A DNA stretch of 64,000 nucleotides from contig CAADGV010000007.1 of assembly GCA_900696645.1 (NCBI GenBank), forward strand, positions 186,001 through 250,000, read 5' to 3'. Every line of letters starts with the position of its first letter. The first letter of the stretch is position 1. Source of the DNA: an uncultured Chlorobiota bacterium (GTDB lineage: Bacteria; Bacteroidota; Ignavibacteria; UBA10030; UBA6906). The position numbers and the translations under genes were made by a program. Below the pieces are notes generated by a model. That model saw only the letters and a program-made list of their open reading frames with translations. It ran no database searches and was not told the DNA's origin. Shown piece after piece: positions 1 through 10,211 of the stretch.

Positions 1-1
1 T

Positions 2-73
2 GAAGTTTCGCAATCCGTGCAGAATCCCTTCGCGCCGAGTATGCCGGGTGGCGGTCGAAGAAGAGGCCTCTAA
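2..73 (+). CDS. 3' end of an upstream gene, probably part of the same ABC export system
   Basis: An open frame enters from the left edge and ends with TAA at 71-73, one base before the ATG of the permease. Only 23 residues are visible. They include NPFAPSMPGGGRRRGL, a low-complexity Gly/Arg tail. Such tails are seen on MacA-like adaptor proteins and on partner subunits of MacB-type exporters, and the one-base spacing indicates co-transcription. The identity of the gene cannot be decided from the tail alone. Confidence 0.55.
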   Translation, partial: EVSQSVQNPFAPSMPGGGRRRGL

Positions 74-74
74 G

Positions 75-1292
75 ATGAGAATTCTTGAAACACTCCGTAT
101 TGCTCTCGATTCTTTGCTGCGTCAGAAGACTCGCGCATTGCTGACGATGCTCGGCATTATCATTGGAGTGGGGGCAGTGATATCCATGGTTGCGGTGGGG
201 CAGGGGGCGCAAGCGGCCGTGGAGTCGCAGATTGCAAGTCTCGGAACCAATGTGCTGATTATTTTCCCCGGCTCATCGATGCAAGGGGGAGTCCGGGGCG
301 GGGCTGGTACGCGCTCATCGTTGACGTTGGGTGACGTTGAAGCCATTCGTGAACAATGCCCTTCGGTTGCGCTTGTCAGTCCGAACACGAGAACGGGCCG
401 GCAACTGGTGGCAGGTAATCTCAACTGGGGCTCCTCAATACAAGGCGGGTCGCCCTCGTATTTTCAGATCCGTGATTGGCAGCTTGCAACCGGTGATTTT
501 TTCACTGAGCAGGATGAGCGCGGGGCTACAAAGGTGTGTGTGTTGGGTCAGACGGTTGTGCAACAGCTTTTTCCGGGGCAAGATCCGGTCGGGCAGATTA
601 TCCGCATCGGTAACATGCCTTTTGTTGTAACCGGAACGCTCATGCCCAAAGGCCAGAACACATGGGGACAGGATCAGGACGATATTGTTGTAGCACCGTT
701 TTCAACCGTGCAGAAGAAGATTCAGGGAATCGACCACGTGAGCAGCATTCTCGTCTCGGCAGTTTCCAAGGAGATGATTCCGGTGGCGCAGCAGGAAGTG
801 ACGACACTGCTCCGCGCCCGTCACAAAATCCAGCCGTGGGACGAGGATGATTTCACAATCCGGAACCAATCGGAGATCGCCAATGCCGCCACTGCCACGT
901 CGAGCATCATGACGATGCTGTTAGGAAGCATCGCTTCCGTTTCGCTGATTGTCGGCGGGATCGGCATCATGAATATTATGCTGGTTTCCGTAACCGAGCG
1001 GACACGGGAAATCGGCATTCGCATGTCCATCGGTGCCCGGCGACGTGACATACTCCAGCAATTTCTTATCGAAGCGATGATGTTGAGTATTGCCGGCGGA
1101 CTTATTGGTATCGGGCTCGGGCTTGCAAGCTCGAATCTGATTTCAAAATTTGCCGGCTGGCCCATCTTTGTCTCGCCCGATGCAGTCGGATTGGCATTTC
1201 TCTTCTCGGCATTTGTCGGTATCTTCTTCGGCTACTATCCGGCGCGCAAAGCCGCTCAACTCAGCCCGATTGATGCCTTGAGGTATGAGTGA
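75..1292 (+). CDS. ABC transporter permease, MacB/FtsX type
   Basis: This 405-residue inner-membrane protein has the layout of stand-alone MacB permeases. One N-terminal membrane helix (about residues 19-40, [20 protein letters not shown]) is followed by a periplasmic MacB_PCD domain of about 210 residues and three C-terminal helices. The C-terminal FtsX region shows the family signature [24 protein letters not shown] 75 is preferred over GTG 48, because the GTG lies inside the upstream gene and residues before [11 protein letters not shown] do not match the family start. It would work with a separate ATPase and a periplasmic adaptor encoded to the left. Substrate unknown: these systems export macrolides, lipoproteins or peptides. 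Its stop overlaps the GTG start of uvrB. Confidence 0.88.
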   Translation: MRILETLRIALDSLLRQKTRALLTMLGIIIGVGAVISMVAVGQGAQAAVESQIASLGTNVLIIFPGSSMQGGVRGGAGTRSSLTLGDVEAIREQCPSVALVSPNTRTGRQLVAGNLNWGSSIQGGSPSYFQIRDWQLATGDFFTEQDERGATKVCVLGQTVVQQLFPGQDPVGQIIRIGNMPFVVTGTLMPKGQNTWGQDQDDIVVAPFSTVQKKIQGIDHVSSILVSAVSKEMIPVAQQEVTTLLRARHKIQPWDEDDFTIRNQSEIANAATATSSIMTMLLGSIASVSLIVGGIGIMNIMLVSVTERTREIGIRMSIGARRRDILQQFLIEAMMLSIAGGLIGIGLGLASSNLISKFAGWPIFVSPDAVGLAFLFSAFVGIFFGYYPARKAAQLSPIDALRYE

Positions 1293-3331
1293 GTAATTTC
1301 ACTCTCATTTCAGACTACAAACCCAGCGGCGATCAGCCCGAAGCAATCCGCCAGCTTACCGAAGGCGTACTCCGGGGTGACAAATATCAGACCCTGCTCG
1401 GCGTAACAGGCAGCGGGAAAACGTTCACAATCTCGAACGTAATCGCACAGACGAACAAGCCGGTGTTGGTTATGTCGCACAACAAAACGCTTGCGGCACA
1501 ACTCTACGGCGAGTTCAAGAGTTTCTTCCCGAAGGACAGGGTGGAGTTCTTCATCAGCTATTACGATTACTACCAGCCCGAAGCCTACGTTCCAACCTCC
1601 GATACGTACATTGCCAAAGATGCCTCGATTAACGATGAGATTGACCGTCTACGTTTGCGGGCAACAAGCGCATTGCTCAGCGGCGACAGGAATGTCATTG
1701 TCGTTGCCTCCGTCAGTTGCATCTACGGCATCGGCGCACCCGAGGAGTGGGCGAGCCAGATTGTCGTCATCCGCAAGGGCGAACGCATGGAGCGGAATGA
1801 TTTTCTGCGCAAGCTGCTGAATATCTTCTACATGCGCAATGACTTCGAGTTTGTGCGGGGCACGATGCGGGTTCGCGGTGACGTTGTTGAAGTAATTCCC
1901 GCTTATGAGAATGAAGAGGCGATTCGCGTCGAGTTTTTTGGAGATGTGATTGAGAGGATTTCCTACATCAACAAAACCGACGGGAAGGTTCTCGCCGAAA
2001 CCGACTATGAAGTGATCTATCCTGCAAAGCAATTTGTCACTTCGAAAGAATCACTTGAAAAGGCGTACCGCGGGATTGAACAGGAACTTGAAGAACGCCT
2101 CGCCGAACTTCGCAGGCTCGGCAAGTTGGTTGAGGCACAGCGTCTCGAACAACGAACACGGTTCGATTTGGAAATGATGCGTGAAGTAGGGTATTGCTCG
2201 GGCATCGAGAATTATTCGCGGCACATCGCAGGCCGTCCGCCGGGTTCCCGTCCTGCGTGTTTGTTCGACTATTTCCCCGACGATTTTCTCCTCGTGATTG
2301 ACGAATCGCATGTTACCGTTCCGCAGATCGGCGGAATGTACCACGGCGATCGTTCACGGAAACTCACACTTGTTGAATACGGCTTCCGTCTTCCTTCTGC
2401 ACTCGACAATCGTCCGCTTACGTTTGATGAGTGGGAGCAGATGGTGAAACAAGTAATTTTCGTCAGCGCTACGCCGGGTGACTACGAGTTGCAGAAGTCG
2501 CAAGGTGTTGTGGTAGAACAAGTTATACGCCCCACCGGCCTGGTCGATCCTGAGGTCGAAATCCGCCCCGTGAAGAATCAAATCGATGACCTGCTTGCCG
2601 AGATCCGTGCACGCGCTGCGCGACAGGAACGCGTACTCGTCACTACGCTGACGAAGCGAATGGCGGAGGATCTGACGGACTACCTCACGGAAATCAAGGT
2701 GAAGGTTCGCTACATCCATTCAGAAGTTGATGCGCTTGAGCGCGTCGAAATTCTCCGCGACTTGCGGCTTGGTGATTTCGACGTACTGGTCGGTGTCAAT
2801 CTTTTGCGTGAAGGCTTGGATTTGCCGGAAGTATCGCTTGTCGCCATCCTTGATGCTGACAAGGAAGGCTTCCTCCGTTCTGAAAAATCTCTCATTCAAA
2901 CAGCCGGACGAACAGCCCGCAATCTGAACGGCAGAGTTATCCTGTACGCCGATACCGTTACCGGTTCAATGCAAAGAATGCTGGATGAGACGCGTCGTCG
3001 TCGTGAAAGGCAACTGCAGTACAATCAGGATCACGGCATAACGGCAAAAACGGTATACAAGACAGTGAATGAAGTTCTCGCTGCAACTGCCGTTGCAGAC
3101 GTGAAAGCCGATCGGGATGCGCGACGCGAGCGTCAGAAAATGCCGGTTGTTGCCGAAAGCGTCATTCGTTACCTCACGGTCGATCAGCGCAAAGATTTGA
3201 TTGAGGAATTGCGCGCTGAAATGCTGAGTGCCTCGAAAGACCTGGAGTTCGAGCGTGCAGCCCAGCTGCGCGATGAAATAACCAAGCTTGAAGCGATGAA
3301 GCAGCCCGAGAAGAAAGCAAAGCGCAGCTAA
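1289..3331 (+). CDS. uvrB: Excinuclease ABC subunit B (UvrB)
   Basis: UvrB is the DNA-damage verification helicase of nucleotide excision repair. It is loaded by UvrA and recruits UvrC. The 680-residue length is typical. Visible are Walker [11 protein letters not shown] near residue 39, the beta-hairpin [12 protein letters not shown] that clamps one strand, the DEAH-like box DESH, helicase motif VI (QTAGRTARN) and the C-terminal UVR domain ([14 protein letters not shown]) that contacts UvrC. Translation probably starts at GTG 1289, overlapping the permease stop by four bases. This suggests translational coupling although the two functions are unrelated. Confidence 0.97.
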   Translation: MSNFTLISDYKPSGDQPEAIRQLTEGVLRGDKYQTLLGVTGSGKTFTISNVIAQTNKPVLVMSHNKTLAAQLYGEFKSFFPKDRVEFFISYYDYYQPEAYVPTSDTYIAKDASINDEIDRLRLRATSALLSGDRNVIVVASVSCIYGIGAPEEWASQIVVIRKGERMERNDFLRKLLNIFYMRNDFEFVRGTMRVRGDVVEVIPAYENEEAIRVEFFGDVIERISYINKTDGKVLAETDYEVIYPAKQFVTSKESLEKAYRGIEQELEERLAELRRLGKLVEAQRLEQRTRFDLEMMREVGYCSGIENYSRHIAGRPPGSRPACLFDYFPDDFLLVIDESHVTVPQIGGMYHGDRSRKLTLVEYGFRLPSALDNRPLTFDEWEQMVKQVIFVSATPGDYELQKSQGVVVEQVIRPTGLVDPEVEIRPVKNQIDDLLAEIRARAARQERVLVTTLTKRMAEDLTDYLTEIKVKVRYIHSEVDALERVEILRDLRLGDFDVLVGVNLLREGLDLPEVSLVAILDADKEGFLRSEKSLIQTAGRTARNLNGRVILYADTVTGSMQRMLDETRRRRERQLQYNQDHGITAKTVYKTVNEVLAATAVADVKADRDARRERQKMPVVAESVIRYLTVDQRKDLIEELRAEMLSASKDLEFERAAQLRDEITKLEAMKQPEKKAKRS

Positions 3332-3359
3332 TCATCTCAAACCTCACACAGGATTTGCC

Positions 3360-4103
3360 ATGCTTGAGGTCCGTTCTTCACCTCTTTCAACAACCCTCCG
3401 TGCATTCTACGAATTCATCTATCCCCCTGCGTGCCTTGGATGCGAAGAGTATCTTGGCGAAAGTACTGATCGGATTTGCGACACATGCTTTCAGAAGATT
3501 AAGCCGATCACACACGATGATCCGCTTTTCAAAGAAATGCGCGAACGACTTGTCTCGGGCGGACAGATCGATGGCCTGATTTCCGCGTTTCACTTTGAGA
3601 AAGACGGCACGCTCCAATCACTAATCCATCACCTGAAGTATGAAGAGATGACGCGGGCGGGCTTCGAGTTGGGAAAGAAGATTGGCGTGATGATCTCTGC
3701 TTTTGGCGGGGATCTCTCTACTGCGAGTCTCGTCCCGGTTCCTCTTCATCCTTCAAAGAGAAGAGAGCGGGGATATAACCAGAGCGTGTACGTCGCCATG
3801 GGAATGCGTTCCGTTACGGAGTTGGCTGTGCTCGCAAAGCTGCTGCATAGAAAAAGAAACACGAGAAGCCAGACTACGCTGAACATCGAAGAACGTCGAA
3901 ATAATGTCCGCTCTGCGTTTGAAGTAAACTCTCGCTATGCTGCATCCGTTGCAGGTTCCTCCTTCATTCTTGTCGACGATGTTATCACTACGGGCGCGAC
4001 GATTCAGGAGTGTGCCCGGATACTCAAGGAGCATGGGGCCAAGTCAGTGTTCGCTGCATCAGTTGCTCTCGCCGATCACGGAACTTTGAAAGACACTGTT
4101 TGA
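3360..4103 (+). CDS. ComF family phosphoribosyltransferase-like protein
   Basis: A 247-residue protein with the two hallmarks of ComF/GntX proteins. Near the N-terminus is a zinc-ribbon (CLGCEEYLGE...ICDTC, about residues 23-41). A C-terminal type I phosphoribosyltransferase fold carries the PRPP loop FILVDDVITTGATI around residue 203. ComF proteins assist DNA uptake in competent bacteria, but homologues occur widely in non-competent species and the reaction, if any, is unknown. It lies 28 bp after uvrB and is probably co-transcribed with it, which gives a loose DNA-processing context. Confidence 0.87.
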   Translation: MLEVRSSPLSTTLRAFYEFIYPPACLGCEEYLGESTDRICDTCFQKIKPITHDDPLFKEMRERLVSGGQIDGLISAFHFEKDGTLQSLIHHLKYEEMTRAGFELGKKIGVMISAFGGDLSTASLVPVPLHPSKRRERGYNQSVYVAMGMRSVTELAVLAKLLHRKRNTRSQTTLNIEERRNNVRSAFEVNSRYAASVAGSSFILVDDVITTGATIQECARILKEHGAKSVFAASVALADHGTLKDTV

Positions 4104-4154
4104 TCAACCGGTTACGTTGTGTCCCCAATACGGAAACCCGCCTCGAAACCCCGT

Positions 4155-4183
4155 TTGACATTCAAGGCATTTCTTGGTAGATT
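4155..4183 (+). promoter_or_regulatory. Sigma-70-type promoter for gap
   Basis: TTGACA (4155-4160) and TAGATT (4178-4183) are separated by exactly 17 bases, close to the vegetative consensus. Transcription would start near 4190, leaving a leader of about 80 bases before the gap ATG at 4273, which is preceded by the ribosome site CGGAGG. Confidence 0.7.
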
Positions 4184-4269
4184 GACGTGGGTTTTTTCGC
4201 AAAACATGCTACTTTTCGCCCGATTTAGAAGAATTTTGGTTCCCCTTATTGTCTGATACTCGGAGGTAA

Positions 4270-5265
<996 letters not shown>

Positions 5266-5285
5266 TACTATTTTGGTGATGATTT

Positions 5286-5339
5286 CCCGCCTGCCTTATG
5301 GCGGGCAGGCCTGCCCCACCTATTGTGAGGCAGGCTTTT
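5286..5339 (+). terminator. Double hairpin between gap and pgk (terminator or attenuator)
   Basis: Two adjacent stems are readable: CCCGCC 5286-5291 with GGCGGG 5300-5305, and GCCTGCC 5309-5315 with GGCAGGC 5329-5335, the latter followed by TTTT. The short T run suggests partial termination, which would lower pgk relative to gap. It may also be a dispersed palindromic repeat. Confidence 0.5.
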
Positions 5340-5376
5340 GTGTCTCTATGTGATCCCTCAATGGAGAAAATGACAA

Positions 5377-6573
5377 ATGACAACGAAGACAATCGATGAT
5401 GTCGATCTGAAAGGCAAACGCGTACTCGTACGGGTCGACTTCAACGTTCCGATGACGGACGACATGAAGATCTCGGATGATAAGAGAATTGTGGAATCGC
5501 TTCCCACAATCAGAAAGATCCTGGATTCAGGAGGCATTCCGATTCTCATGAGCCACCTCGGCAGGCCAAAGGGCGCCCCCAATCCCGAGTTTTCATTGAA
5601 ACCTGTTGCTGACCATCTTGCAACATTGCTCAGTACCAACGTGCAGTTTGCTGCCGATTGCATTGGCAAAGAAACAAAAAAGGTTGTGGATGGATTGAAG
5701 CAGGGAGATGTACTGTTGCTTGAGAATCTCCGCTTTCATGCCGAAGAAGAAAAAAACAATCCGGATTTCGCTAAGGAACTTGCCGCCTGGGGTGATGTGT
5801 ATGTGAACGACGCATTCGGTACGGCACATCGGGCGCATGCTTCAACGGAGGGCGTGACAAAGTTTCTCAAGCCGTGTGTTGCCGGATACTTGATGAAAAA
5901 GGAGATTGAGTATCTTACGCAAGCCGTGGCAAATCCGCGCCGCCCGTACGTGGCCATTCTTGGCGGGGCGAAAATTTCCGGCAAGATCGACGTCATTCAG
6001 AACCTTCTTCCCAAAGTCGATGTGCTGGTGATTGGCGGCGGAATGGCGTTCACGTTTTTCCGTGCGCAAGAGTTGGAAGTGGGCGATTCTCTGGTCGAAC
6101 AAGAGAAGGTCCAACTGGCAAAGGAAATTCTCGAACACATCAAGGAGAAGAACCGGAGAGTGATACTTCCGATTGACTGCATTATCGCCGATAAGTTCGA
6201 TAACAATGCACAGCGCAAAACCGTCCCGGTCAACAAAATACCGGCCGGTTGGCGGGGACTTGATATCGGGCCCGAGACAATCAAGCTTATCAAACTTCAA
6301 ATGAAGGGCGCGAAGACCATAATCTGGAACGGCCCGATGGGTGTCTTCGAAATGCCGAACTTCGCAAACGGTACGCTGGAAATCGCCAAGTTGCTTGCGG
6401 AGGCGACAACAAGCGGGGCAACCACAATCGTGGGCGGCGGTGATTCTGCGGCTGCGGTTGTACAAATGGGTTTTGAGTCGTCCATTTCCCACGTATCAAC
6501 CGGCGGCGGGGCTTCGCTTGAGTTTCTCGAAGGCAAACAGTTGCCCGGATTGGCTGCACTGGATACGAAATGA
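5377..6573 (+). CDS. pgk: Phosphoglycerate kinase
   Basis: Transfers phosphate from 1,3-bisphosphoglycerate to ADP. At 398 residues it has the usual length. Diagnostic stretches are KRVLVRVDFNVPM near the N-terminus, SHLGRPKG, LLLENLRFHAEEEKN, the hinge region LGGAKISGKIDVI and the nucleotide loop TIVGGGDSAAAV near residue 350. It follows gap, as is common. ATG 5377 is preceded by ATGGAGAAA, a weak ribosome site. Confidence 0.97.
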   Translation: MTTKTIDDVDLKGKRVLVRVDFNVPMTDDMKISDDKRIVESLPTIRKILDSGGIPILMSHLGRPKGAPNPEFSLKPVADHLATLLSTNVQFAADCIGKETKKVVDGLKQGDVLLLENLRFHAEEEKNNPDFAKELAAWGDVYVNDAFGTAHRAHASTEGVTKFLKPCVAGYLMKKEIEYLTQAVANPRRPYVAILGGAKISGKIDVIQNLLPKVDVLVIGGGMAFTFFRAQELEVGDSLVEQEKVQLAKEILEHIKEKNRRVILPIDCIIADKFDNNAQRKTVPVNKIPAGWRGLDIGPETIKLIKLQMKGAKTIIWNGPMGVFEMPNFANGTLEIAKLLAEATTSGATTIVGGGDSAAAVVQMGFESSISHVSTGGGASLEFLEGKQLPGLAALDTK

Positions 6574-6643
6574 ATTTGAACCAATTGCTCTGCACAAACG
6601 TTCTAACGTGTAGCGCCATTTCAAGGAAGATGTTTCTGAACTA

Positions 6644-7579
6644 ATGTCCTACTTTCGCTCAACAGGTACAGGCGGGAACTACTACCGTCCGAGTTTCTTC
6701 GGCGGATTTTCATTCTTCCCCCCCGTCATAAAAATACTGCTCATCAGCAATACCGCAATCTGGCTGTTGACGGCATTCTTTCTTGCACCGTTCAAGATCG
6801 GTGGCAGCTCCATCGGAGGTGATTTCGGCCTCATTACGCAGTGGCTTGCATTGTGGCCCTTCGGGACGAACTTCTGGCCGTGGCAGTTGTTTACGTATAT
6901 GTTTATGCACGGAGGGCTGGGACATCTGTTCTTTAACATGCTGGCGCTTTGGATGTTTGGAATGGAGTTGGAGAATCTCTGGGGATCCAAGCGTTTCATC
7001 ATCTACTACCTGACATGTGGCTTCGGGGCGGGAGTTGCGAATCTTCTTGTTGCTCCGTTGATCGGACTCACTGTTCCCACTGTAGGGGCGTCGGGTGCCG
7101 TGTTTGGCATTCTGGTGGCGTTCGGAATGCTGTTTCCTGATCGCCCCATCTACCTTTATTTTCTCCTTCCTATCAGGGCAAAGTATTTCGTGACGGGCTT
7201 TATCGTTCTCGAACTGTTCTTCGGCGTCACGGGATCGTCATCGGGCATTGCTCACTTTGCGCATCTCGGCGGAGCCGCCGTCGGATTTCTGTACATGAAA
7301 TTCGAAGCGCAAGGATTTTCTCTTGAAGATGTGTGGAGGGTTATTATCGGAAGCCCGAAGGTGCCGCATCAACCGCCACGAACCCGGAAAACCGTGCGGG
7401 ATGAAATCCAGGATGCAAAGTTCTTCGATATTCATACGGGCCGACCGATTGAGGGGGAGAATGAATTGAACCAGGAAGTTGTCGATGCTATTCTCGACAA
7501 GATTAACACAAGCGGGTATCAGAGTCTTACAGATGAAGAAAAACGGATATTGAACGAAGCAAGCAAGAAGATCAACTGA
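6644..7579 (+). CDS. Rhomboid family intramembrane serine protease
   Basis: A 311-residue polytopic protease that cuts substrates within the membrane. The catalytic serine sits in GASGAVFG (near residue 150) and the catalytic histidine in GIAHFAHLGGAAVGFLY (near residue 205). The loop-1 signature WQLFTYMFMHGGLGHLFFNM is intact. The C-terminal cytosolic tail ends in a motif of the form ILDKINTSGYQSLTDEEKRI, a small conserved tail found on Bacteroidota rhomboids. ispG follows after 8 bp, so the two may be one transcript. Substrate unknown. Confidence 0.92.
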   Translation: MSYFRSTGTGGNYYRPSFFGGFSFFPPVIKILLISNTAIWLLTAFFLAPFKIGGSSIGGDFGLITQWLALWPFGTNFWPWQLFTYMFMHGGLGHLFFNMLALWMFGMELENLWGSKRFIIYYLTCGFGAGVANLLVAPLIGLTVPTVGASGAVFGILVAFGMLFPDRPIYLYFLLPIRAKYFVTGFIVLELFFGVTGSSSGIAHFAHLGGAAVGFLYMKFEAQGFSLEDVWRVIIGSPKVPHQPPRTRKTVRDEIQDAKFFDIHTGRPIEGENELNQEVVDAILDKINTSGYQSLTDEEKRILNEASKKIN

Positions 7580-7587
7580 AGGAGTGT

Positions 7588-8724
7588 ATGGAAATTCCTG
7601 TTCTGAATATGACTGATCAACCACCGGTTATTCCGCATCCGACATACAAAGTAGGAGTACGACGGCACACGCGGTCGGTGATGATCGGCGGCATCAAGGT
7701 CGGCGGCGGTGCGCCCATCAGCGTACAGACAATGACGAAGACGAAGACAAGCGACATTGAGGGGACCGTCAAGCAGATCGTCGATGCGGCCGACGCGGGC
7801 TGTGACATTGTTCGTGTAACGGTGAATGACAAGGAAGCAGCGGATGCAATGGCTGAGATTGTGCGGCAATCGCCCATTCCGGTCGTTGCGGATATTCACT
7901 TCAATCACATTTTTGCGCTGAAAGCAATTCAGGCCAATGTTGCAAAAGTCAGAATCAATCCCGGCAACATCGGCAGCAAGGATCGCATCTATGAAGTGTT
8001 GACTGCTGCAAAGGACAAGGGGATTCCGATTCGCATCGGCGTCAATTCGGGTTCGTTGGAGGAGGATATTCTGGAGAAACACGGTTACCCGACTGCCGAG
8101 GCGTTGTACGAAAGCGCAATGCGCCATGTGGGGATATGCGACGAGTTCGGATTCCGTGATGTGATTATTTCTGTGAAGTCCACGGATGTTCGTCTGATGA
8201 TTGAAGCGTACCGGCTTGTTGCCGAGCGAACCGATATCCCTCTGCATCTCGGTGTAACAGAAGCAGGCACCACCAGAATCGGCACCATCAAATCAGCAGT
8301 CGGTATAGGAACGTTGCTCGCTGAAGGCATCGGTGACACAATCCGCGTGTCGTTGACCGATGAACCTGTAAAGGAGATTGAAGTAGGGAAGGAAATTCTC
8401 CGCTCACTCGGACTTGCATCCCGCAATGTCGAATTGATTGCATGCCCGACCTGCGGCAGACTCGAAGTCGATCTTTTCGGCATCATGGCACAACTGGAAG
8501 AGCGGCTTGAAGGTGTGAAGAAGCCGGTCAAAGTTGCCGTGCTCGGCTGTGTTGTGAACGGACCCGGCGAAGCGAGTGAAGCCGACATCGGAATTGCCGC
8601 GGGGAAGGGTGTCGGAATTCTCTACCGTAAAGGTGAAGTCGTCAGGAAAGTGAAGGAATCGGAAATCGTCGATGTGATTGTGGAAGAGGTGTTGAAGTTC
8701 CAGCCCGAAACCGGTAACAACTGA
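7588..8724 (+). CDS. ispG: 4-hydroxy-3-methylbut-2-enyl-diphosphate synthase (IspG/GcpE)
   Basis: Penultimate enzyme of the MEP isoprenoid pathway, a [4Fe-4S] protein that reduces MEcPP to HMBPP. This is the compact 378-residue bacterial form. The N-terminal TIM barrel begins around RHTRSVMIGGIKVGGGAPISVQ. The C-terminal domain supplies the cluster cysteines in CPTCGRLEVDL (near residue 286) and LGCVVNGPGE (near residue 320). An 8-bp gap to the rhomboid gene and a strong terminator directly after the stop suggest this is the last gene of its transcript. Confidence 0.97.
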   Translation: MEIPVLNMTDQPPVIPHPTYKVGVRRHTRSVMIGGIKVGGGAPISVQTMTKTKTSDIEGTVKQIVDAADAGCDIVRVTVNDKEAADAMAEIVRQSPIPVVADIHFNHIFALKAIQANVAKVRINPGNIGSKDRIYEVLTAAKDKGIPIRIGVNSGSLEEDILEKHGYPTAEALYESAMRHVGICDEFGFRDVIISVKSTDVRLMIEAYRLVAERTDIPLHLGVTEAGTTRIGTIKSAVGIGTLLAEGIGDTIRVSLTDEPVKEIEVGKEILRSLGLASRNVELIACPTCGRLEVDLFGIMAQLEERLEGVKKPVKVAVLGCVVNGPGEASEADIGIAAGKGVGILYRKGEVVRKVKESEIVDVIVEEVLKFQPETGNN

Positions 8725-8745
8725 CATCAATGTTCAGGTGACAGG

Positions 8746-8778
8746 AACCCGTGCAGGTGTATACCTGCACGGGTTTTT
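8746..8778 (+). terminator. Strong intrinsic terminator after ispG
   Basis: A perfect 13-bp stem (AACCCGTGCAGGT, 8746-8758, with its complement 8763-8775), a 4-base loop and a following T run. It lies inside the open frame upstream of the SpoIID gene, so the real start of that gene must lie beyond it. Confidence 0.93.
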
Positions 8779-8857
8779 CATTTCTTTTCATAATGAACTT
8801 CTTTATGTTGTGCCAAGGGGCGGACATCTTCTCCATAACGATCAAGCATCTCCCGTT

Positions 8858-10204
8858 TTGAATTCAAACAAGGATATTCCTGTTATTACGGTTGGCATCA
8901 GTACACAGCCTGAACTTCGCTTTGTTCTGCACGGAAATTTCACTGCAACCGGCGGCGATGGCTCCTTCAGTGGCGAGTACGGTGCTCGCCGTTCCGGCTA
9001 CCTGATTGAAATCGAACGTGAAGGGATGTTGCGAACAGAGCCCGGAATCACGTTTTCACCTGAACGCGACGAATGTACGTTCACGATTAAAGATGTTACT
9101 ATCGGTAGAGGGTTTCACTGGCAACGAAAAGAAGATCAACAGTTCAGGGGAAGCTTGAAGCTTCTGCCAACGGATGAAGGCATTCTCGCGATCAATATCG
9201 TCAGTATCGAAAACTATCTTGCGAGCGTTATTTCTTCGGAGATGAGTGCCAATGCCTCGGCGAATCTTCTATACGCTCATGCAGTGGCATCACGCAGTTG
9301 GCTGCTCGCGCAACTGGAGAGATCACGCTCGCTCACATCAGAACATCACTCATATCCGACAGTTGTTGAAACAGACACCGAGCGCATCCGCTGGTACGAT
9401 CGTGAGGAACATGAATTGTACGACGTGTGCGCCGACGATCATTGCCAGCGATATCAGGGAATTACCAAGGCACATACGTCATCAGTCAGTGATGCAGTGG
9501 AGGCAACATTCGGAAAAGTTCTGATGTACGGCGGCCTGGTGTGTGATGCCCGGTTTTCGAAGTGTTGCGGCGGAATAACCGAATTGTTTGAAAATGTGTG
9601 GCAGCAGGAACCAAAACCGTATTTAACTTCACGGCGTGACGGGCAATTGCGTGATGGGCAAGCCGATGTTTCGGCCGAATCTGATGCCGAGCGATGGATC
9701 TGTTCCAACCCGGATGCCTTCTGCAATACGTCTGATACACGAATCATCTCCCAAGTATTGATCTCGTATGATCAGGAGACAAGCGACTTCTTCCGCTGGA
9801 AGGTAGAATATGAACAGGACGAACTGTCGGAAATTATGACGCGCCGCAGCGGCATTGATTTCGGAATGATACTGGATCTTGTACCGGTCGAACGCGGCAA
9901 ATCGGGGCGGCTGACAAAGCTGAAAATCGTCGGCTCGAAGCGAACATTGACAATCGGCAAGGAGTTGGAAATACGACGCACACTGTCGAATTCTCATCTC
10001 TACAGTTCAGCATTGTCAATTCAGCGGCAGAATGTGAAAGCGGGCGTGCCGTCACGTTTCGTTCTTCACGGTGCCGGATGGGGGCACGGTGTGGGAATGT
10101 GCCAGATTGGCGCCGCAGTGATGGGTGATGCAGGCTACACAAGTGACAGAATTCTTTCCCATTATTTTCCCAATACAGAACTTATCCAATTGTATCAGGG
10201 GTAG
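8858..10204 (+). CDS. SpoIID/LytB domain protein (peptidoglycan lytic enzyme or amidase enhancer)
   Basis: SpoIID-domain proteins cut denuded glycan strands as lytic transglycosylases or stimulate amidases. Visible landmarks are the catalytic-region motif ISSEMSANASANLLYAHAVASR, cysteine-containing HCQRYQGI and KCCGGITELFENVW, and the C-terminal LHGAGWGHGVGMCQIGA. The frame is open from 8738, but a terminator covers 8746-8778, so translation begins later. TTG 8858 (giving LNSNKDIPVITVGIS) fits the family start best, and GTG 8810 is an alternative; neither has a clear ribosome site. No sporulation genes are nearby, so a wall-turnover role is likelier. The amidase starts 8 bp after its stop, which supports a functional pair. 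Confidence 0.85.
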   Translation: MNSNKDIPVITVGISTQPELRFVLHGNFTATGGDGSFSGEYGARRSGYLIEIEREGMLRTEPGITFSPERDECTFTIKDVTIGRGFHWQRKEDQQFRGSLKLLPTDEGILAINIVSIENYLASVISSEMSANASANLLYAHAVASRSWLLAQLERSRSLTSEHHSYPTVVETDTERIRWYDREEHELYDVCADDHCQRYQGITKAHTSSVSDAVEATFGKVLMYGGLVCDARFSKCCGGITELFENVWQQEPKPYLTSRRDGQLRDGQADVSAESDAERWICSNPDAFCNTSDTRIISQVLISYDQETSDFFRWKVEYEQDELSEIMTRRSGIDFGMILDLVPVERGKSGRLTKLKIVGSKRTLTIGKELEIRRTLSNSHLYSSALSIQRQNVKAGVPSRFVLHGAGWGHGVGMCQIGAAVMGDAGYTSDRILSHYFPNTELIQLYQG

Positions 10205-10211
10205 TTTGACG

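Noticed and set aside
8738-8857. N-terminal extension of the SpoIID protein starting at 8738
   Set aside because: The segment contains a perfect intrinsic terminator for ispG and does not resemble the protein family.
8858-10204. Sporulation gene spoIID
   Set aside because: The SpoIID/LytB domain is found in many non-sporulating bacteria and no sporulation gene is near. A wall-turnover role with the adjacent amidase is more likely.
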